Source: Phoronis australis
Lineage: Eukaryota; Phoronida; Phoronidae
Assembly (NCBI GenBank): GCA_002633005.1
Contig: NMRA01000119.1
Coordinates: 502,578 to 566,577 of the forward strand
Length of the DNA: 64,000 nt
Direction: 5' to 3'
Shown piece after piece: positions 12,138 to 29,957 of the stretch; the first letter of the stretch is position 1; each line of letters begins with the position of its first letter. Below the pieces are notes generated by a model that did not search any database, was not told where the DNA came from, and was given only the letters and a program-made list of their open reading frames with translations. A program made the position numbers and the translations under genes.

Positions 12138-12651
12138 AAAGGCCCTTTCATATTGACTTAACTCCTGTCTGAGTGGAGCGTCGAAATATACTGCAAAGTT
12201 AACTGGAGTATTCATACTGGCTTCATTAGTTAATAAACATCGAAGTTAACGGTAGGTGACACTGTCGTCATCGAAGTTATCGCAAGGTAGCGTTGCACAT
12301 TAGGACTTTTTTCAATGTGACAATTTGGGAACATTTACATGTGCTAATTGACATAAAATTTATTTTTAAATCGACAGGTGATTACTAGAGAAAAATACAT
12401 GCAACTATTAGCGACGGCACTACCCTGCAATTGTTGACGATAACAGTGGTACCTGGCGTTTATTTCGATAGGACCTAAGTTGACCGTTCATACTGCACTG
12501 CAGCGTCAACGATCCGCTGTTAAATCCACCTGTTTACTGCAAAGTTAACTGGCGCTGTTAACTTCGATTCAGGACCAAAGTTAAGCGTTCATACTGACCG
12601 GTGAACTCCTCAAAACATTGACGCGTCGACTTAAGTATGAAACGCCCTTTA
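12138..12651. mobile_element. MITE with AAAGGSCSTTTCATA-type inverted ends
   Basis: Left end AAAGGCCCTTTCATATTGAC and right end (read on the minus strand) AAAGGGCGTTTCATACTTAA are imperfect inverted repeats about 514 bp apart. The internal phrase ACTGCAAAGTTAACTGG occurs twice (near 12190 and 12537). The GGGCCCTTTCA-like terminus recalls PIF/Harbinger elements, but I could not see a convincing TSD. Confidence 0.55.
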
Positions 12652-14243
12652 GACTCAAGATAGTTCAACTTAGGTCATTAACCTACCACTTCACAACTAC
12701 TAAAAGGGCTCAAAGCCATAAACAATTAGCACACTACAACTTAGGAATAACTTATAAAATTTATCTCAATAATTAGAAGTTATGGCTATACTATCTCAGA
12801 GAGTATTTTTCATAATGAAAGGTATAATGATTTTTCGTAAATTATTGTGTGGAGCATGAGACAAGATTTCTGTGGTTACTTTTCATGGAACAGGCCCCAA
12901 AACCGCAACACGGACCAAACCAAAAATGAAGTAAATCAAAACTTTGACCAAGATTTAACTGGCATTTCGTTCAAGACACTGAAACAGAATTTAAAGATTT
13001 AGCCAGTACAATGCTGCACAATGAACATAATAAATGTCAATGACATGAACAAAATAATTATACATGTCATTTCATGTGCTTGCAACAGATTTCATTTTAA
13101 CTAAAACATATCTACCCTAAATTCACTGGTGCTTCATTATATGAGCAAATTCGGGATATACAGTAGGTATACTAATTCCTACCAGCAAGAATGAGTGCCT
13201 CCCAATTTCAGAAACATTTCTATAACCAAAGTTTAAGATCAAATATACGAAATACTGGCAGCTGAATACAACTTGCACTAACACCCTACACATACTAAGA
13301 GTAAAAATACACCTTTACCACCCTCTGCACAAACTGGCAATCAGTGACAGCTGTATGATGTCGATAACGTTATCACACCTGTACAAGGAAGTGAGGGGGC
13401 AGCAGCCAGGTGATTTAAGTAACAGATCCACTTAGTGGTGAACCATGAAACAGCAGGCTCTATAAACGAATCATTTCTACAAGATAAATGACTGGGTCAA
13501 TCACATGACTGATACTCATGCCATATTACAGCAGTGCGAAGGATGCCCTTTATCTAGAACTTTCCCTTAATTTCACAATGCACAGGCATCATTCCCAATG
13601 CAACGTCATGGTTGGTAAATTTCAGTTCAAGATCTAGCACCTTGCCATCCATGGTTCACTACATAAAATGAGCATCAGACAACCATAAACCATCAAGCTG
13701 TGCTCACCTCAGCTGAGGAGGGTATTTGGCATCTGCCAATAAGAAAACCATTTTCAGTTTAATGTTGAGCCAGTCAACATACACAAATTGTATCTAAGTT
13801 CCATCACAAAGCCAATTGCATTTGGCGCCAATCTTGACCTGTAGTAAAGTTGAAAGCTTTTGACATTTTGTGCATAATACCATTGTTTTCGTCAAAAATT
13901 TGTCTCTTGGTGGTTTGGAGAGGATATAGATGTTCAACAAATACCACTGGTTATACTGCACAAGCACAAGAGCAGTACTGGCAAGTGAAAGATCATGCCA
14001 AACTTCCAATAGGTTTATTGAACCCATCTCAGACAGTCAGCTGTTTAGCAATTATCCCACAGGAACTGGTTGCCTTTCCACACCAATCCTGTAATGCTAC
14101 AGAGCTCAACACAGTAGCAGATGGTATTTTCACAGAATAGCTAGTGCAGAACTACTTCCACTTTTTATTGTCTTAGTTTAGTCAGACAACATTCATGAAA
14201 TTTACAAACATATGACAGTAGCCAAGCCTTTCCACTTTAATAG

Positions 14244-14380
14244 CATGGGTGGCGCAGCACCGAAAAAAGTGGGAGGCCTCCTCATTACCCCTGTGGTGCA
14301 GCGCCGGTAGACCATATGCGGCGTAGCACTGAAAAAAGTGGGGGCTATAGCCCCCAGCCCCTTACGGTGCGCCGCCCCTG
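14244..14380. mobile_element. MITE with CATGGGYGGC ends and 5-bp TSD
   Basis: Ends CATGGGTGGCGCA and (minus strand) CAGGGGCGGCGCACC are flanked by identical AATAG at 14239-14243 and 14381-14385. Internally it carries GGGGGCTATAGCCCCC, shared with the copy at 61783-61852. 137 bp, no coding capacity. Confidence 0.75.
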
Positions 14381-15249
14381 AATAGTCCATAAGTCCCATT
14401 TGAACATTGACTGTATCAAACATTAGACCAGCTGGATTTTTACTGTTTTGTGACCATCAGGAACACCAGAATTTTGATTTCTCCAACAATTAGGATTGTG
14501 TTTAGAAGCCATCTCATATAATTTTGACAAGTAGATAAGTTGAAGAACACCTCACCTTTTTGGCAAAACAGACTTTCATTGTCTCGAGTTGAACCGCTCT
14601 TTGTCCGTCTTATGGAACCCAAGAGGTTGTTCTAAGTATTGAATAATCAATTGCCTATTTGTTAAAATAAACTAAAAGTTACCATTTAATAACCCACTTA
14701 AAGCATTCTACTACACATCTTCTTCACACCGCTGGCATGCTTTCTGTGACCATGAGTTATTCCAGCCACCAAAGCATGTACCCACCTCTCTGAACTGGAG
14801 TCATAAAAAGTATTCCAGATACCCAACAAATGCAAAAGTGCCACAGGAATTTGAGAAATAAAAATTGATAGTAGCTACATTAGAATATAGCCATTTGGGT
14901 GAGGTAACCTCAGATCATAATTTTTAGTAGGCTAGAGACATCATGACAGTTCACCTCAAAAACCAAGAGTACGATACGGATTGACTAGTGTATAAAAGTA
15001 CGAAAACACGCAATTTTCATAACACTGGGGCAACATTAAATAAGCTTACACAGGTGCACACTGGCACTTCATGTCCAGCACACATGTCTCCTTTCACATT
15101 AAGTTTTGCTAAATGCCATTTTTCACTGAACTTTCGAAATGTGAACATAAAACTAGGATTGGGTCTAAGAAGACTTATAAAACAGCAGCCAGAACTTATT
15201 TTGGGTGCAGCGACTTGAAGTGCCCAGGAGCTTAGCCCAGTCTGTCAGG

Positions 15250-15340
15250 CTATATAAGGCCAACAAGATTGGTGCAAAGAGAGGTGCACAGATAGTGAAT
15301 ATCAGTTTCAGCTAAGAATTTGGTTTCGCTCTATAAATAG
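15250..15340. promoter_or_regulatory. Possible TATA/CArG/MEF2-like cluster
   Basis: CTATATAAGG at 15250-15259 (one base off a CArG box, and TATA-like on both strands) and CTATAAATAG at 15331-15340, an exact MEF2 consensus, lie 80 bp apart, 3.7 kb upstream of the creatine kinase start codon. CArG and MEF2 sites control vertebrate muscle creatine kinase. Such AT-rich motifs arise easily by chance. Confidence 0.2.
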
Positions 15341-16449
15341 AGGATGCACAGGAACTGACCATTAGAATGTTGTTTTTTGGTCTCATGCCATAGAGAAACT
15401 AAAAAAACATTATTGGTTTCATGTCTAGATCATATTTTATGGAAAGTTACTAACTAGAGTAAACCATAAACCACCTTCCATCACAAACTCTGAACTTTAG
15501 ATTTAGATCAAGCACTAACAGTAATGAAAATGGTCTCAATTAGTTCCTCAGATGTGATTTATGGGTTTGAAAAGTAAAAAGTTCATTAGAAATCAGGTTG
15601 GATGGCGTGTATTTCATGGACTTGCAAACCCAGAAATTACTTTTCATGAGTAATTTAAGATGTGATTGATAGGCTTGGAAAGAACAAGACAAAACGTTCA
15701 TTTGAGATCACGCTATACCATGTGTCATTTGTGGGCTGAAAAAAGACTGTTAAGTATCAGTCCACGGATCCACCGACCACCGTACAGCCAACAAGCGGCA
15801 AGGTGGGGGGTCAACCATTCAGATCCATGTTTAGTCTGATAAATCACATAAGGGATGAGAGAAAATGGGTGAAGTATGACACCACAAAGTTTGGTGGTTT
15901 AGGAGATACAAGGGAAGTGTTCTGGGGNTCATTAAGGTATGCTACAGTAAAATACTTAGTAGTTTGTGCTATTGAGACATCAACAGGTATGAATCACACC
16001 AGTGGGTAATGGACAGCAGCACAAAATGGTATTACACAGTACTGAAACAGAGCAATCCATTAAACAAATCTTACTCTCGCTAGCAGGATTGACACGCAAG
16101 TGAGCAAGAAAATATATGCTGTTTACCCCAGAATATCCAGCGAATTCCTCGGCATATCAAAGGCTTGATGGCACTGTCATGGATTGAAGTGAGCTAGTTG
16201 CTATTCATGGACTGGGCTGAACATGATGGTTGAGATAATTGCGGTCGTAAACAAAGACCCCTGTGTAGGGTACCAGTTTCAAAGTAAAAAAATAATAAGT
16301 TAAGGAAAACGACCAACATAACTGTTTAAAAAATTGAAAAGTAAATAGTAACCGTCTTCAAATGTTTAAAATCAATGCATTTTAAGAAAAGTTGTTGAGC
16401 AGATTTTCTTTGGCATTGCGGCTAAGCAGGCCTTTATGCAGCGTACGTC

Positions 16450-16507
16450 CTGGGCGTCCAAATGGACGGCCTAGCACTAATCTGGCCGCCCTGGCAAGGA
16501 CGCCCAG
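16450..16507. repeat. GC-rich hairpin
   Basis: CTGGGCGTCC (16450-16459) and its exact complement GGACGCCCAG (16498-16507) enclose a second weaker GGACGGCC/GGCCGCCC pair. It is markedly GC-rich in AT-rich surroundings, so it may be the core of a small transposon. Confidence 0.5.
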
Positions 16508-17810
16508 TATCATTTGGAAGCCCACTGTCAATAGGAACCTTTCAAGTTTGGACTCACACATTGTAATAAATACTAGGAAGCCTCTGAAGGCTCACAGTGG
16601 GGTCTCAAAGCAGGAAGAAATATACAATGTATATACAAAGTATATGCACTGTTGCTATTTTGACACTTGATTGACAGCATTGTAAAAGTCTTGGTCTACA
16701 CAGTTTTTTTTAGTAAAAATGCTCACCATAGAAGGCTTTTTTGTAAACTTAGATGTAAAAACCTTGATCTATTCATTTTTTGTAAAAAAAATCCGTGTGT
16801 TTGGGGATACTGCTCGGGGTGGGGGGTTACGCGTCGGAATCATGGATGCCCTGGAATATCGGGAACCCCATTTTGGGCACCCTATTTTCAAAATCCTGGA
16901 TAAAGGCCTGAGGCTAAGCAACGAGCATTAATTTGGGAATCAATTAAGACGTTATTCACAGTCGGGCTTTAAGGCTAATGTTTAGGTGATGGGGTAACAA
17001 AACCCCAAATGTTAGCGTAGGAGTTGTCTAATGGCAGTGATGCCCGGATGTGTCTTACTCTTAATGACGGGTATCCTTAAATCTTTCAGTTCCAAAGCTT
17101 GTCAGTATACTAGAACAATTCAGTACAAGTACAACCCAGACATATAAGGCAGTTTGATGCCTTGATTTTAGTGCAACATACTGCAATGATATGCAGATTG
17201 ACTTTAAATCAACAGCTCTAGGAGAAAGTTACCTTCTGACACAGCGCCACCTATACTGAAAAGTGGCTCTGTGGAAACATGACGAATGACGCACGGAATT
17301 CCATGTGTGGGCATCATAGCGGATTCCTTCGTCGGAAGTATACCGACCACATCGCCGCCACTAGCACACGCCTTTATGTGATTTACCTGTTTGGGCTTAA
17401 AGCCACTGGATTGGGGTTCCCTTGATTTTGTTTACTTCGATCACTGCCTATTTTAATAAATTGCAACTATTCAAGTCAAAGGTGGTCGCCATACTATGTA
17501 ACAGTAAATTGAAAGGGGTTTCCCAGATTTCAGCCTGAATTTAATGACGTCAGTTTCATTAATTCAATCAAGGAGAAGCCATGTTAAACAACATTTGACA
17601 GCCCTGTGAAAGAGTGTAGGACATTAGTCCGTCATAGTTGTGGTTGGATGCAATGGAGTGAATGAAAACCAGAACTCAATTTTATCAAAAACAATTTCCG
17701 AGTGGACTTATTGAAAAAAATATAGATATATCAATAGGCATAACTGTATTTGGAGTCGTTACACATTTGCTCCGTAAATCAATAAAGCAATTGGTTTAAG
17801 TACCGTAATC

Positions 17811-17990
17811 GTTCGGGTTAACGCCCATGCTCAGTTAACCGCCCACCCCCTACTTTAGGTGAATTTCGATTTAACCGCCCAATGCTCGGTTAACCGCCCC
17901 CCTGCTATTTTTGAAGATTTCCAATTAACCGCCCACTGCTCGGTTAACCGCCCATCCCCTACTTTTGACGATTGGTGATTACCGCCCTGT
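17811..17990. repeat. Subterminal GGTTAACCGCCC tandem array
   Basis: At least three irregular units of about 55 bp, each with TCGGTTAACCGCCC or similar followed by a short C-rich and AT-rich spacer. The matching array at the other end is 19430-19530. Likely subterminal transposase-binding-type repeats, by inference. Confidence 0.6.
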
Positions 17991-18639
17991 GCTAATAGGA
18001 AACGCGAATCCCTGACCTTTTAGATTAAGATCGATGATAACATTGAGTGCAACGACGGCCTCAGAGACCGCGGTTTAGCAATGTGAATTATGATACCAGT
18101 AACAAATTATTGTAACGGGTCATCGATTAACTTCAAAATGTAATACTTGAACACTTTGTCACTTTCTTTTCTTCTCATGTTCGCAAACTTTAGGAACCGC
18201 GCTGGCGTCTACACCTCCACTTTCAGCCACAATCTCTGCCGCACTGAGTTATCGACTACAGTGCACTATATAAAAGATGCATTCGAAATAACCAGGTCAG
18301 AGAAATGTGACATTGCTTTTGCCAACCCTCTGAATGCGCTTTAGGTTGTAAGCTCTCGGGATTTTGAAGAATTCCCATAAACCGCGAAAAGTTGATAAAT
18401 TCTTTATATTTTGGTGAGTGTAATTGCCGGGTTATCGAGATCCCCGTCTTTCGAGTACTCTCGTCACGGTAATTTCGTCGCATATAGTAAACCGGGGTTA
18501 CTTACCCGAACAATTAAGGCTTCGTCTAAGAATTATTTTTACCGAGAATAGATGGTTTCATTTGCTAACAAAAGCTGCGTCTCGCAGTCGAAACGAAAAC
18601 CGCAACGACGGTTGTTCAAGGTCGACACTGGAATCGGCC

Positions 18640-19428
18640 NNNNNNNNNNNNNNNNNNNNNNNNNNNNNNNNNNNNNNNNNNNNNNNNNNNNNNNNNNNNN
18701 NNNNNNNNNNNNNNNNNNNNNNNNNNNNNNNNNNNNNNNNNNNNNNNNNNNNNNNNNNNNNNNNNNNNNNNNNNNNNNNNNNNNNNNNNNNNNNNNNNNN
18801 NNNNNNNNNNNNNNNNNNNNNNNNNNNNNNNNNNNNNNNNNNNNNNNNNNNNNNNNNNNNNNNNNNNNNNNNNNNNNNNNNNNNNNNNNNNNNNNNNNNN
18901 NNNNNNNNNNNNNNNNNNNNNNNNNNNNNNNNNNNNNNNNNNNNNNNNNNNNNNNNNNNNNNNNNNNNNNNNNNNNNNNNNNNNNNNNNNNNNNNNNNNN
19001 NNNNNNNNNNNNNNNNNNNNNNNNNNNNNNNNNNNNNNNNNNNNNNNNNNNNNNNNNNNNNNNNNNNNNNNNNNNNNNNNNNNNNNNNNNNNNNNNNNNN
19101 NNNNNNNNNNNNNNNNNNNNNNNNNNNNNNNNNNNNNNNNNNNNNNNNNNNNNNNNNNNNNNNNNNNNNNNNNNNNNNNNNNNNNNNNNNNNNNNNNNNN
19201 NNNNNNNNNNNNNNNNNNNNNNNNNNNNNNNNNNNNNNNNNNNNNNNNNNNNNNNNNNNNNNNNNNNNNNNNNNNNNNNNNNNNNNNNNNNNNNNNNNNN
19301 NNNNNNNNNNNNNNNNNNNNNNNNNNNNNNNNNNNNNNNNNNNNNNNNNNNNNNNNNNNNNNNNNNNNNNNNNNNNNNNNNNNNNNNNNNNNNNNNNNNN
19401 NNNNNNNNNNNNNNNNNNNNNNNNNNNN
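18640..19428. other. Assembly gap (Ns)
   Basis: 789 undetermined bases. It falls inside the inverted-repeat element, probably because the tandem and palindromic sequence broke the assembly. Open frames drawn through it are meaningless. Isolated single Ns also occur at 9241, 15928, 29777 and 62832. Confidence 1.
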
Positions 19429-20616
19429 CCCCCCCCCGATTTCTTGAAATTTCACGTTTAAGCGCCCATGTCTGGTTAACCGCCCACCCCCGATTTTTTG
19501 GGTTCGCCAATTTAACCGCCCAGGGCGTTAACCCGAACGATTACGGTAAATCAAGATTTTTGATCGACTGTTATTCACTTCAGACTGCCATCAAACTGAA
19601 TGGACAGTAATGGAGTCCTTGTTTGGAGCGGAGTTCTCATCAAGTGTTCCATTCAAGAAATGAATCATTAATCTAGCACAGCAGACTATCAGTCTCACCT
19701 GTGAAAAAATATAATTATCGTCATTCCCAGGCAATCCCACAGTGAAATGAACTCTAAAAAGAAAAGACTGCTTCAGAAAAGTTCTCAAATGCGATATCTA
19801 GATTATTATTTTTTGTGCTAAAATTACAACTGCTACATTTACATTAAAACCTTTCCATGTTCACAAATTCGATAGTGGTTTGGATATCAATTTTAAATAT
19901 TGATTCCCAAAGTCAAAATTGCAAGATTGTGACTGAGCAACAAAACACAATATTCAATCAAGTTGGAGCATACAAATATACCGCACTAAAGTTACAAAAC
20001 ATAGCACAGTCCAAAGTAGACATTAAAAACAAATCAAACTTTTCCAGATCACTATCAAACACGACCCAATAGAGATAAGACAACATAGCCACGTATGAAA
20101 TGGGAGAAGATTGTGACCATGCGCACGTAGGTTAGCGTTCTCTTGATCCAGCCAGAGTCAGATTAGATACAAGGTGTCACCAGACCAAGTGAAACAATTA
20201 ATATGTACTTGATTAACATTTAATCCTAGCTAATATAGCTGTAATCAGACAAAAAGTCAAGAATTTCAATTCAACAATGGAATACACTGATTTTCATTGG
20301 ACAGTGAATTAATATTTATAGCACATTACAATCCACTTGTGTTAATTATACTTTTTAGGTTCATTAGTATGCCACATAACAATCTCTACTGTGTCTACAA
20401 AACCGCGAATTACAGGGGGTGCAAATTTTAAGAACCAGTTTTTTCCACTGAATACCAGGCATTAAACTAATTATCAAAATCCTGAATTCCTGTAAGCTAG
20501 GAACCACATTGGTTCCTAGTTGTGAAGTCCAATCCGCATACATTATACCCTATAACAACTTGCCCTAATGCAACTTTAACCCCACTAACTTTTAATTGGA
20601 GGTGTCCACACGCAGG

Positions 20617-20636
20617 CACACACACACACACACACG
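20617..20636. repeat. (CA)n microsatellite
   Basis: CA dinucleotide run of about ten units upstream of the MITE at 20701. Confidence 0.9.
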
Positions 20637-20700
20637 TGTATCCAATAACTAGGGTAAGGTGGAAGTTGTCACTCTGTGCGTTATTATGAACACCTACACA

Positions 20701-21514
20701 TAGTGTACCTAATTATCGGACGGAACCTAAATATCGGACATTTCATAGAATCTTACTTGAAGCATAATCTGAGAATTAAATGACACCAATTTTTGTTCCG
20801 TTGTAATGCATTCAATGTCCGTCACCGTCTCGTTTTTTTACAGCGTTGCCTCGTTTTGATTTCACCGAGAGAGGGTGCAATTTAAACCCCCAAGTCGGCC
20901 TAAAATGGACGATCGCATAATTCGGTTATAAAAGTTGAAAATAAAATCTTTTTCCACAATGACACCATCTCATTGAACTGACAATATGTCACTGTTCCAT
21001 TTTTCGTTTGTTTTTAAACTCAAGTCAAACCCCGACCGCGCACGTGCGGGTGTCATATCAAGAAGCCTAAGTGATACTACAGAAAAACTGCAGTGAGTTT
21101 GCACGTGCTTTAGTCGTCTGCACTAATTCATCGAAACGACTTGGCGCCGTCATCAGATTTCATTTCATGGATAATTTTGTTGCGAATGGACCTGGGTTCT
21201 AGCAGCATATATGTCAAAACACTCAGCTGAAATTTGGCGACAAGGTGCCCGCGGCCATTACGTGGTTAGTCAGTTTTCCGCGGTGTGGCGTATGGAGAAA
21301 CATGGTGTCCGATATTTCGGTTCTCCGAAGGTTTGGTTGTTGTGTTTTTTGAAGATCAGTCGGAACATAAATGTGGCTTTCAGTGACAAGATATAGTAAC
21401 AGAACAATTCCGTGAAGGTAAATCTTTATTTCAGCAAAGAATTTACAACAATCCGTAATATTTTCAATTAAATATAATGCAAAATGTGCCAAAACGTCCG
21501 ATAATTAGGTCACT
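20701..21514. mobile_element. MITE with ACCTAATTATCGGACG inverted ends
   Basis: ACCTAATTATCGGACG at 20707-20722 is exactly complemented at 21495-21510. The match extends outward imperfectly through AGTG (TAGTG on the left, TCAC on the right). A second inverted pair inside, AAATATCGGACA near 20728 and GTCCGATATTTCGGTT near 21308, repeats the TATCGGAC core. About 0.8 kb, no coding frame; transposon family unknown. Confidence 0.65.
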
Positions 21515-23010
21515 TAACTGTAATGTGAGTATGGCGCGCAAAAGAAAACCCATCTATATGTAACCGCAGCTGATAATTACTTCTGCCTTGGCCCCGAGGA
21601 TTAATTGTGACCACACAGGAATTAGAAGTGGTGCAAGTTACCCTAGAAACAGTTACCCCACCTCGATAATGTGGAGTAAGATGTCACAAGTCACATAAGT
21701 TGCAATGGGAATAACTTGTTCTAGGTCAAGACTGTGTGTGGACAGCACTTATTAGTGATTTTTGCCCAAAAACCTACACAGCTGATTATAACTTCATTGT
21801 ACCCCAATTAAACTTCACTGAATGATTAAATGACTCCAAATCACAAGGTCTTTTGTTTGATAATTGTCCAAACATCCCTAAGACCCTGCATCTACTCTGG
21901 CTGTCCTTCACTGAATAATTGGTGTCAAAATGTACTGTATAGGGACAATAGTTTTGCGTTTTCAAAATGAAACAAATTAGCAAACATGAAATTATGTTCT
22001 TACCATTTTGCAAATTTATTTAGCAAAATACATTTTACTACATCAAAGTGATACATATCAATTAGGAATTCATTCGGTTTTCATGAAAATATGCCACAAC
22101 TCAATTTTACCGATAACTTATTATATGGCAATATTGCTTCTCAAAATGGAAAAAGAACAGTGCCTCTGTAGTAATAGCAGAAAGAACAAACTACATCAAC
22201 AGGTTGGCAGCAAAACCAATTGCATTTAATTTGTGGCAGAAAAAGTTGCATATTGTTATACTATTTCCTGGACTGTTAAAACCAAGAAATTGCCAATCTC
22301 ATGATCTGATCTGATTAAACTTGACAAAGCAAACCTATTTTGTTGGTACCCACAATGGCAATGTCCCAATGGTCCAATGCTGTGGTAGTACTAGCAGGCA
22401 GGTCAGAACTTACTGTCACACAAAGGAATCAGCAGGTGGAAGTTAAGTCTATTTTCTCTGAAAGTCGATCGAGAGGGAGAGATCTGCCAGCATTCAAAAA
22501 TCAACTAAGGTAGTATAACTGATTAACAAATTTAATTGACAGGGTTGCGTCTTTGGCAACCAGCCTTGCAGATATCGAATGCTGGAAAAGTTTCAAGCAA
22601 ACACAAGTACGAAACAGTCTTAAAGAAAAGCGACAGCAAGATAACCCATTAAGAAACCTTACAAAGAAATATTCGAGTACAACAGAAATTGCGTTTTACC
22701 TGGCAGAGGAAGGCAGCCTTCTGTGAAATGCTGCAGAAACTTTTGCAGATTTGGTCGAGTTAGCAACCCACTTCTCATTGGTCAATCGCACATAACATTG
22801 CCAAATATAGTGTTGCATTGTCGTAAAATAGGATTTGGACCAGGCATACCTTTTAAGGGTTAATGCAATAAATAACATTATTTATTAGCAATTTTGTGAT
22901 ACACTTAAAGCAATTTTAACCATTATGTGCTACTATATTAATTGTGAAATTTTCAACGTCTTTGCTGACGTGTTTTGGTGTTATGTCAACAACCGCAAAG
23001 CAATTCCAAG

Positions 23011-23055
23011 ATGTCTGCGCCCTCAGAAGCGATGTGTAGTTCTTTGAAACGATAG
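23011..23055 (+). promoter_or_regulatory. Possible upstream ORF in TRMT61A 5' leader
   Basis: ATG at 23011 in the context CCAAGATGTCTGCG opens a 14-codon frame ending TAG at 23053-23055, 12 nt before the TRMT61A start. CCAAGATGTCTGCG also resembles a YY1 element, so it could mark the transcription start rather than be translated. Confidence 0.3.
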
Positions 23056-23067
23056 ACCGCGGACACC

Positions 23068-28260
<5,193 letters not shown>

Positions 28261-28925
28261 GATTTAATTGTCTCCAGGGTTATAAGAACTTATGGCGGTA
28301 CCTGAACAATTTCTTGTTAATTTTAGTGTACCATGTTGGTAATTAACAATTTCAGTTATCAAAGTAACATTATCTGTGAGAAAAATCATTTTCTGAAATT
28401 AGCGTCAACACAGAATCAAATCCAAAACTTTGGCACGACATTCAAATGCTCTGCTGGCTGAGCTATGTCATACACAGTAATTGACTGAGTATTTTGAACG
28501 TATTTACAGGTAAAGTCACTTGCCTTGATTTCAGCAAATGTCGATAAGATTGCGAGTTTGGCACTTTGAAGTAAAATCCCAAAAACACAATGAATTTTGC
28601 GTCTGTATCCCTGGTCAAACCTTACAATTCAAAAACGGCTAGCCTATTAAACAATAATCCGAAAATGCGTTTCTCAGCCACTAAAACAATAATGCCCTTC
28701 GGAGCCATTTCTTGATAGAGTTGTCATGATAGTTATTTTATTTTTCACAGAGATGATCATCAACATTTTTCAAAGAATTGTTGAAGTTGACCACAACATT
28801 GGCAGCTTGAATGTGAAAAACTTTCATCAAAACGTTTGGTGTTGATTAGCTGAGGGTGAATACTGAAGGCCATTAGTTCACTAGTATGATCTGTTGAGTG
28901 TGCCTGTTCTTTGATGCGGGTTTTC

Positions 28926-28931
28926 AATAAA
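28926..28931 (+). terminator. Polyadenylation signal of TRMT61A
   Basis: AATAAA 666 nt after the stop codon, followed by T-rich and TG-containing sequence. Implies a 3' UTR of about 0.7 kb with no other feature. Confidence 0.55.
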
Positions 28932-29730
28932 TGATTTTAGTTTAGTCTGCAGTTTTTTGTTGCAGTCTTAATCATTAATTACACACAAGTTTCCCCAACG
29001 TTTGGTAGTTTAGCGTGGTGTCTTTGGGTTTCATATTTCATTATTGTGTATGCACTAAGCACTATTCAGAGGACAGAAGGCACCAAAATTATTTGTTTTT
29101 CAGGAGCAAAGAACGACCTAGTACCTCCATATCAGCTCTAACTTAGTTCCCATTCATCTGCTGGCCATGTTGAATTTAGCTCATTCATTGATGACTTGGG
29201 GAATTTCAATGTATGGAACTCCTTCTTCAGCAAAGACACTTTGTCAGTTCTTTCCGAATGCAAAAATTCTAATCAAAGTATGTTGCTGGTATCTGTAAGA
29301 ATGCACCCACTATGTGGTCACATTACGTGACCTAAAATTAATTCTGAAAATATTTTTGCCCCGACCAATACTTCAGTGTACTAAAGAGTCTGCATGGTAA
29401 GCAGAAGGTGCCTTGTTCAAGTCCTGGAGCAAAAATCTTTTCAGACTTAACGTCATGTGATGTGACCACATATAATATTTATAAGATAAATAATTCTTAC
29501 TTGTATGATGCCAACACAATCATGTTGGTAATAGTTTTTTTATACCATTTGTGTAGTGATTAGTGGCCCAATTGTTTTGATATCAGAAATTGCCTCAGGT
29601 GGGTGCAATGACAGTTTATTAAGAACTTGGTCTACATGTCATCAGAAAATGTAATGTCTTCCTGATGTTACTTGACAAAAAGAACAGACTGAAGCTTATG
29701 TTACAACATCCACTATCTTACATAATTGTA

Positions 29731-29957
29731 CTTCTTCTCTCCTTACCCCTCTGTCCCCCCTCCCAAGCCACCCCCCNGTCCACCCCCTTCTCCCAAGCTC
29801 CACTCCTTGTTAACTTCTCTTAACCTATCCTGCCCCCTCCATCTGTCCCTACCTCCGCCTCCCCCTCCTGGCAAACCTCCCTTCTTGTCTCCTCTCCACC
29901 TACACCACCTTCCCTCCATCTTCCCCTACTTCCATCTCTTCCCTCCAAACTCCCTCA
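29731..29957 (+). repeat. Polypyrimidine tract
   Basis: About 227 bp made almost wholly of C and T on the plus strand, with sparse A and G, including runs CCCCCC. An open frame rich in Pro and Leu across it is a consequence of composition, not a gene. Confidence 0.9.

Larger units (their letters stand above)
17801..19548. mobile_element. DNA element with 26-bp perfect terminal inverted repeats
   Basis: The first 26 bp (17801-17826, beginning TACCGTAATCGTTCGGGTTA) are exactly repeated in inverted form at 19523-19548. TA at both extremes could be a Tc1/mariner-type TA target duplication. Just inside both ends lie tandem variants of GGTTAACCGCCCA, itself partly palindromic (GGTTAACC). An assembly gap of 789 Ns occupies the interior, so true length and coding content are unknown. 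Confidence 0.75.
11563..23010. other. Non-coding region between creatine kinase and TRMT61A
   Basis: No coding exon with splice-site support was found here. It must contain the creatine kinase promoter and its 5' non-coding exon. One 25-nt segment at 13732-13708 (minus) is bounded by a good acceptor (TTATTGGCAG) and a strong donor (GAG then GTGAGC), but nothing else supports it. Transposons and a possible regulatory cluster are listed separately. Confidence 0.5.

Noticed and set aside
18424-19610. Long open frames of 279-352 codons
   Set aside because: They are open only because they cross 789 Ns.
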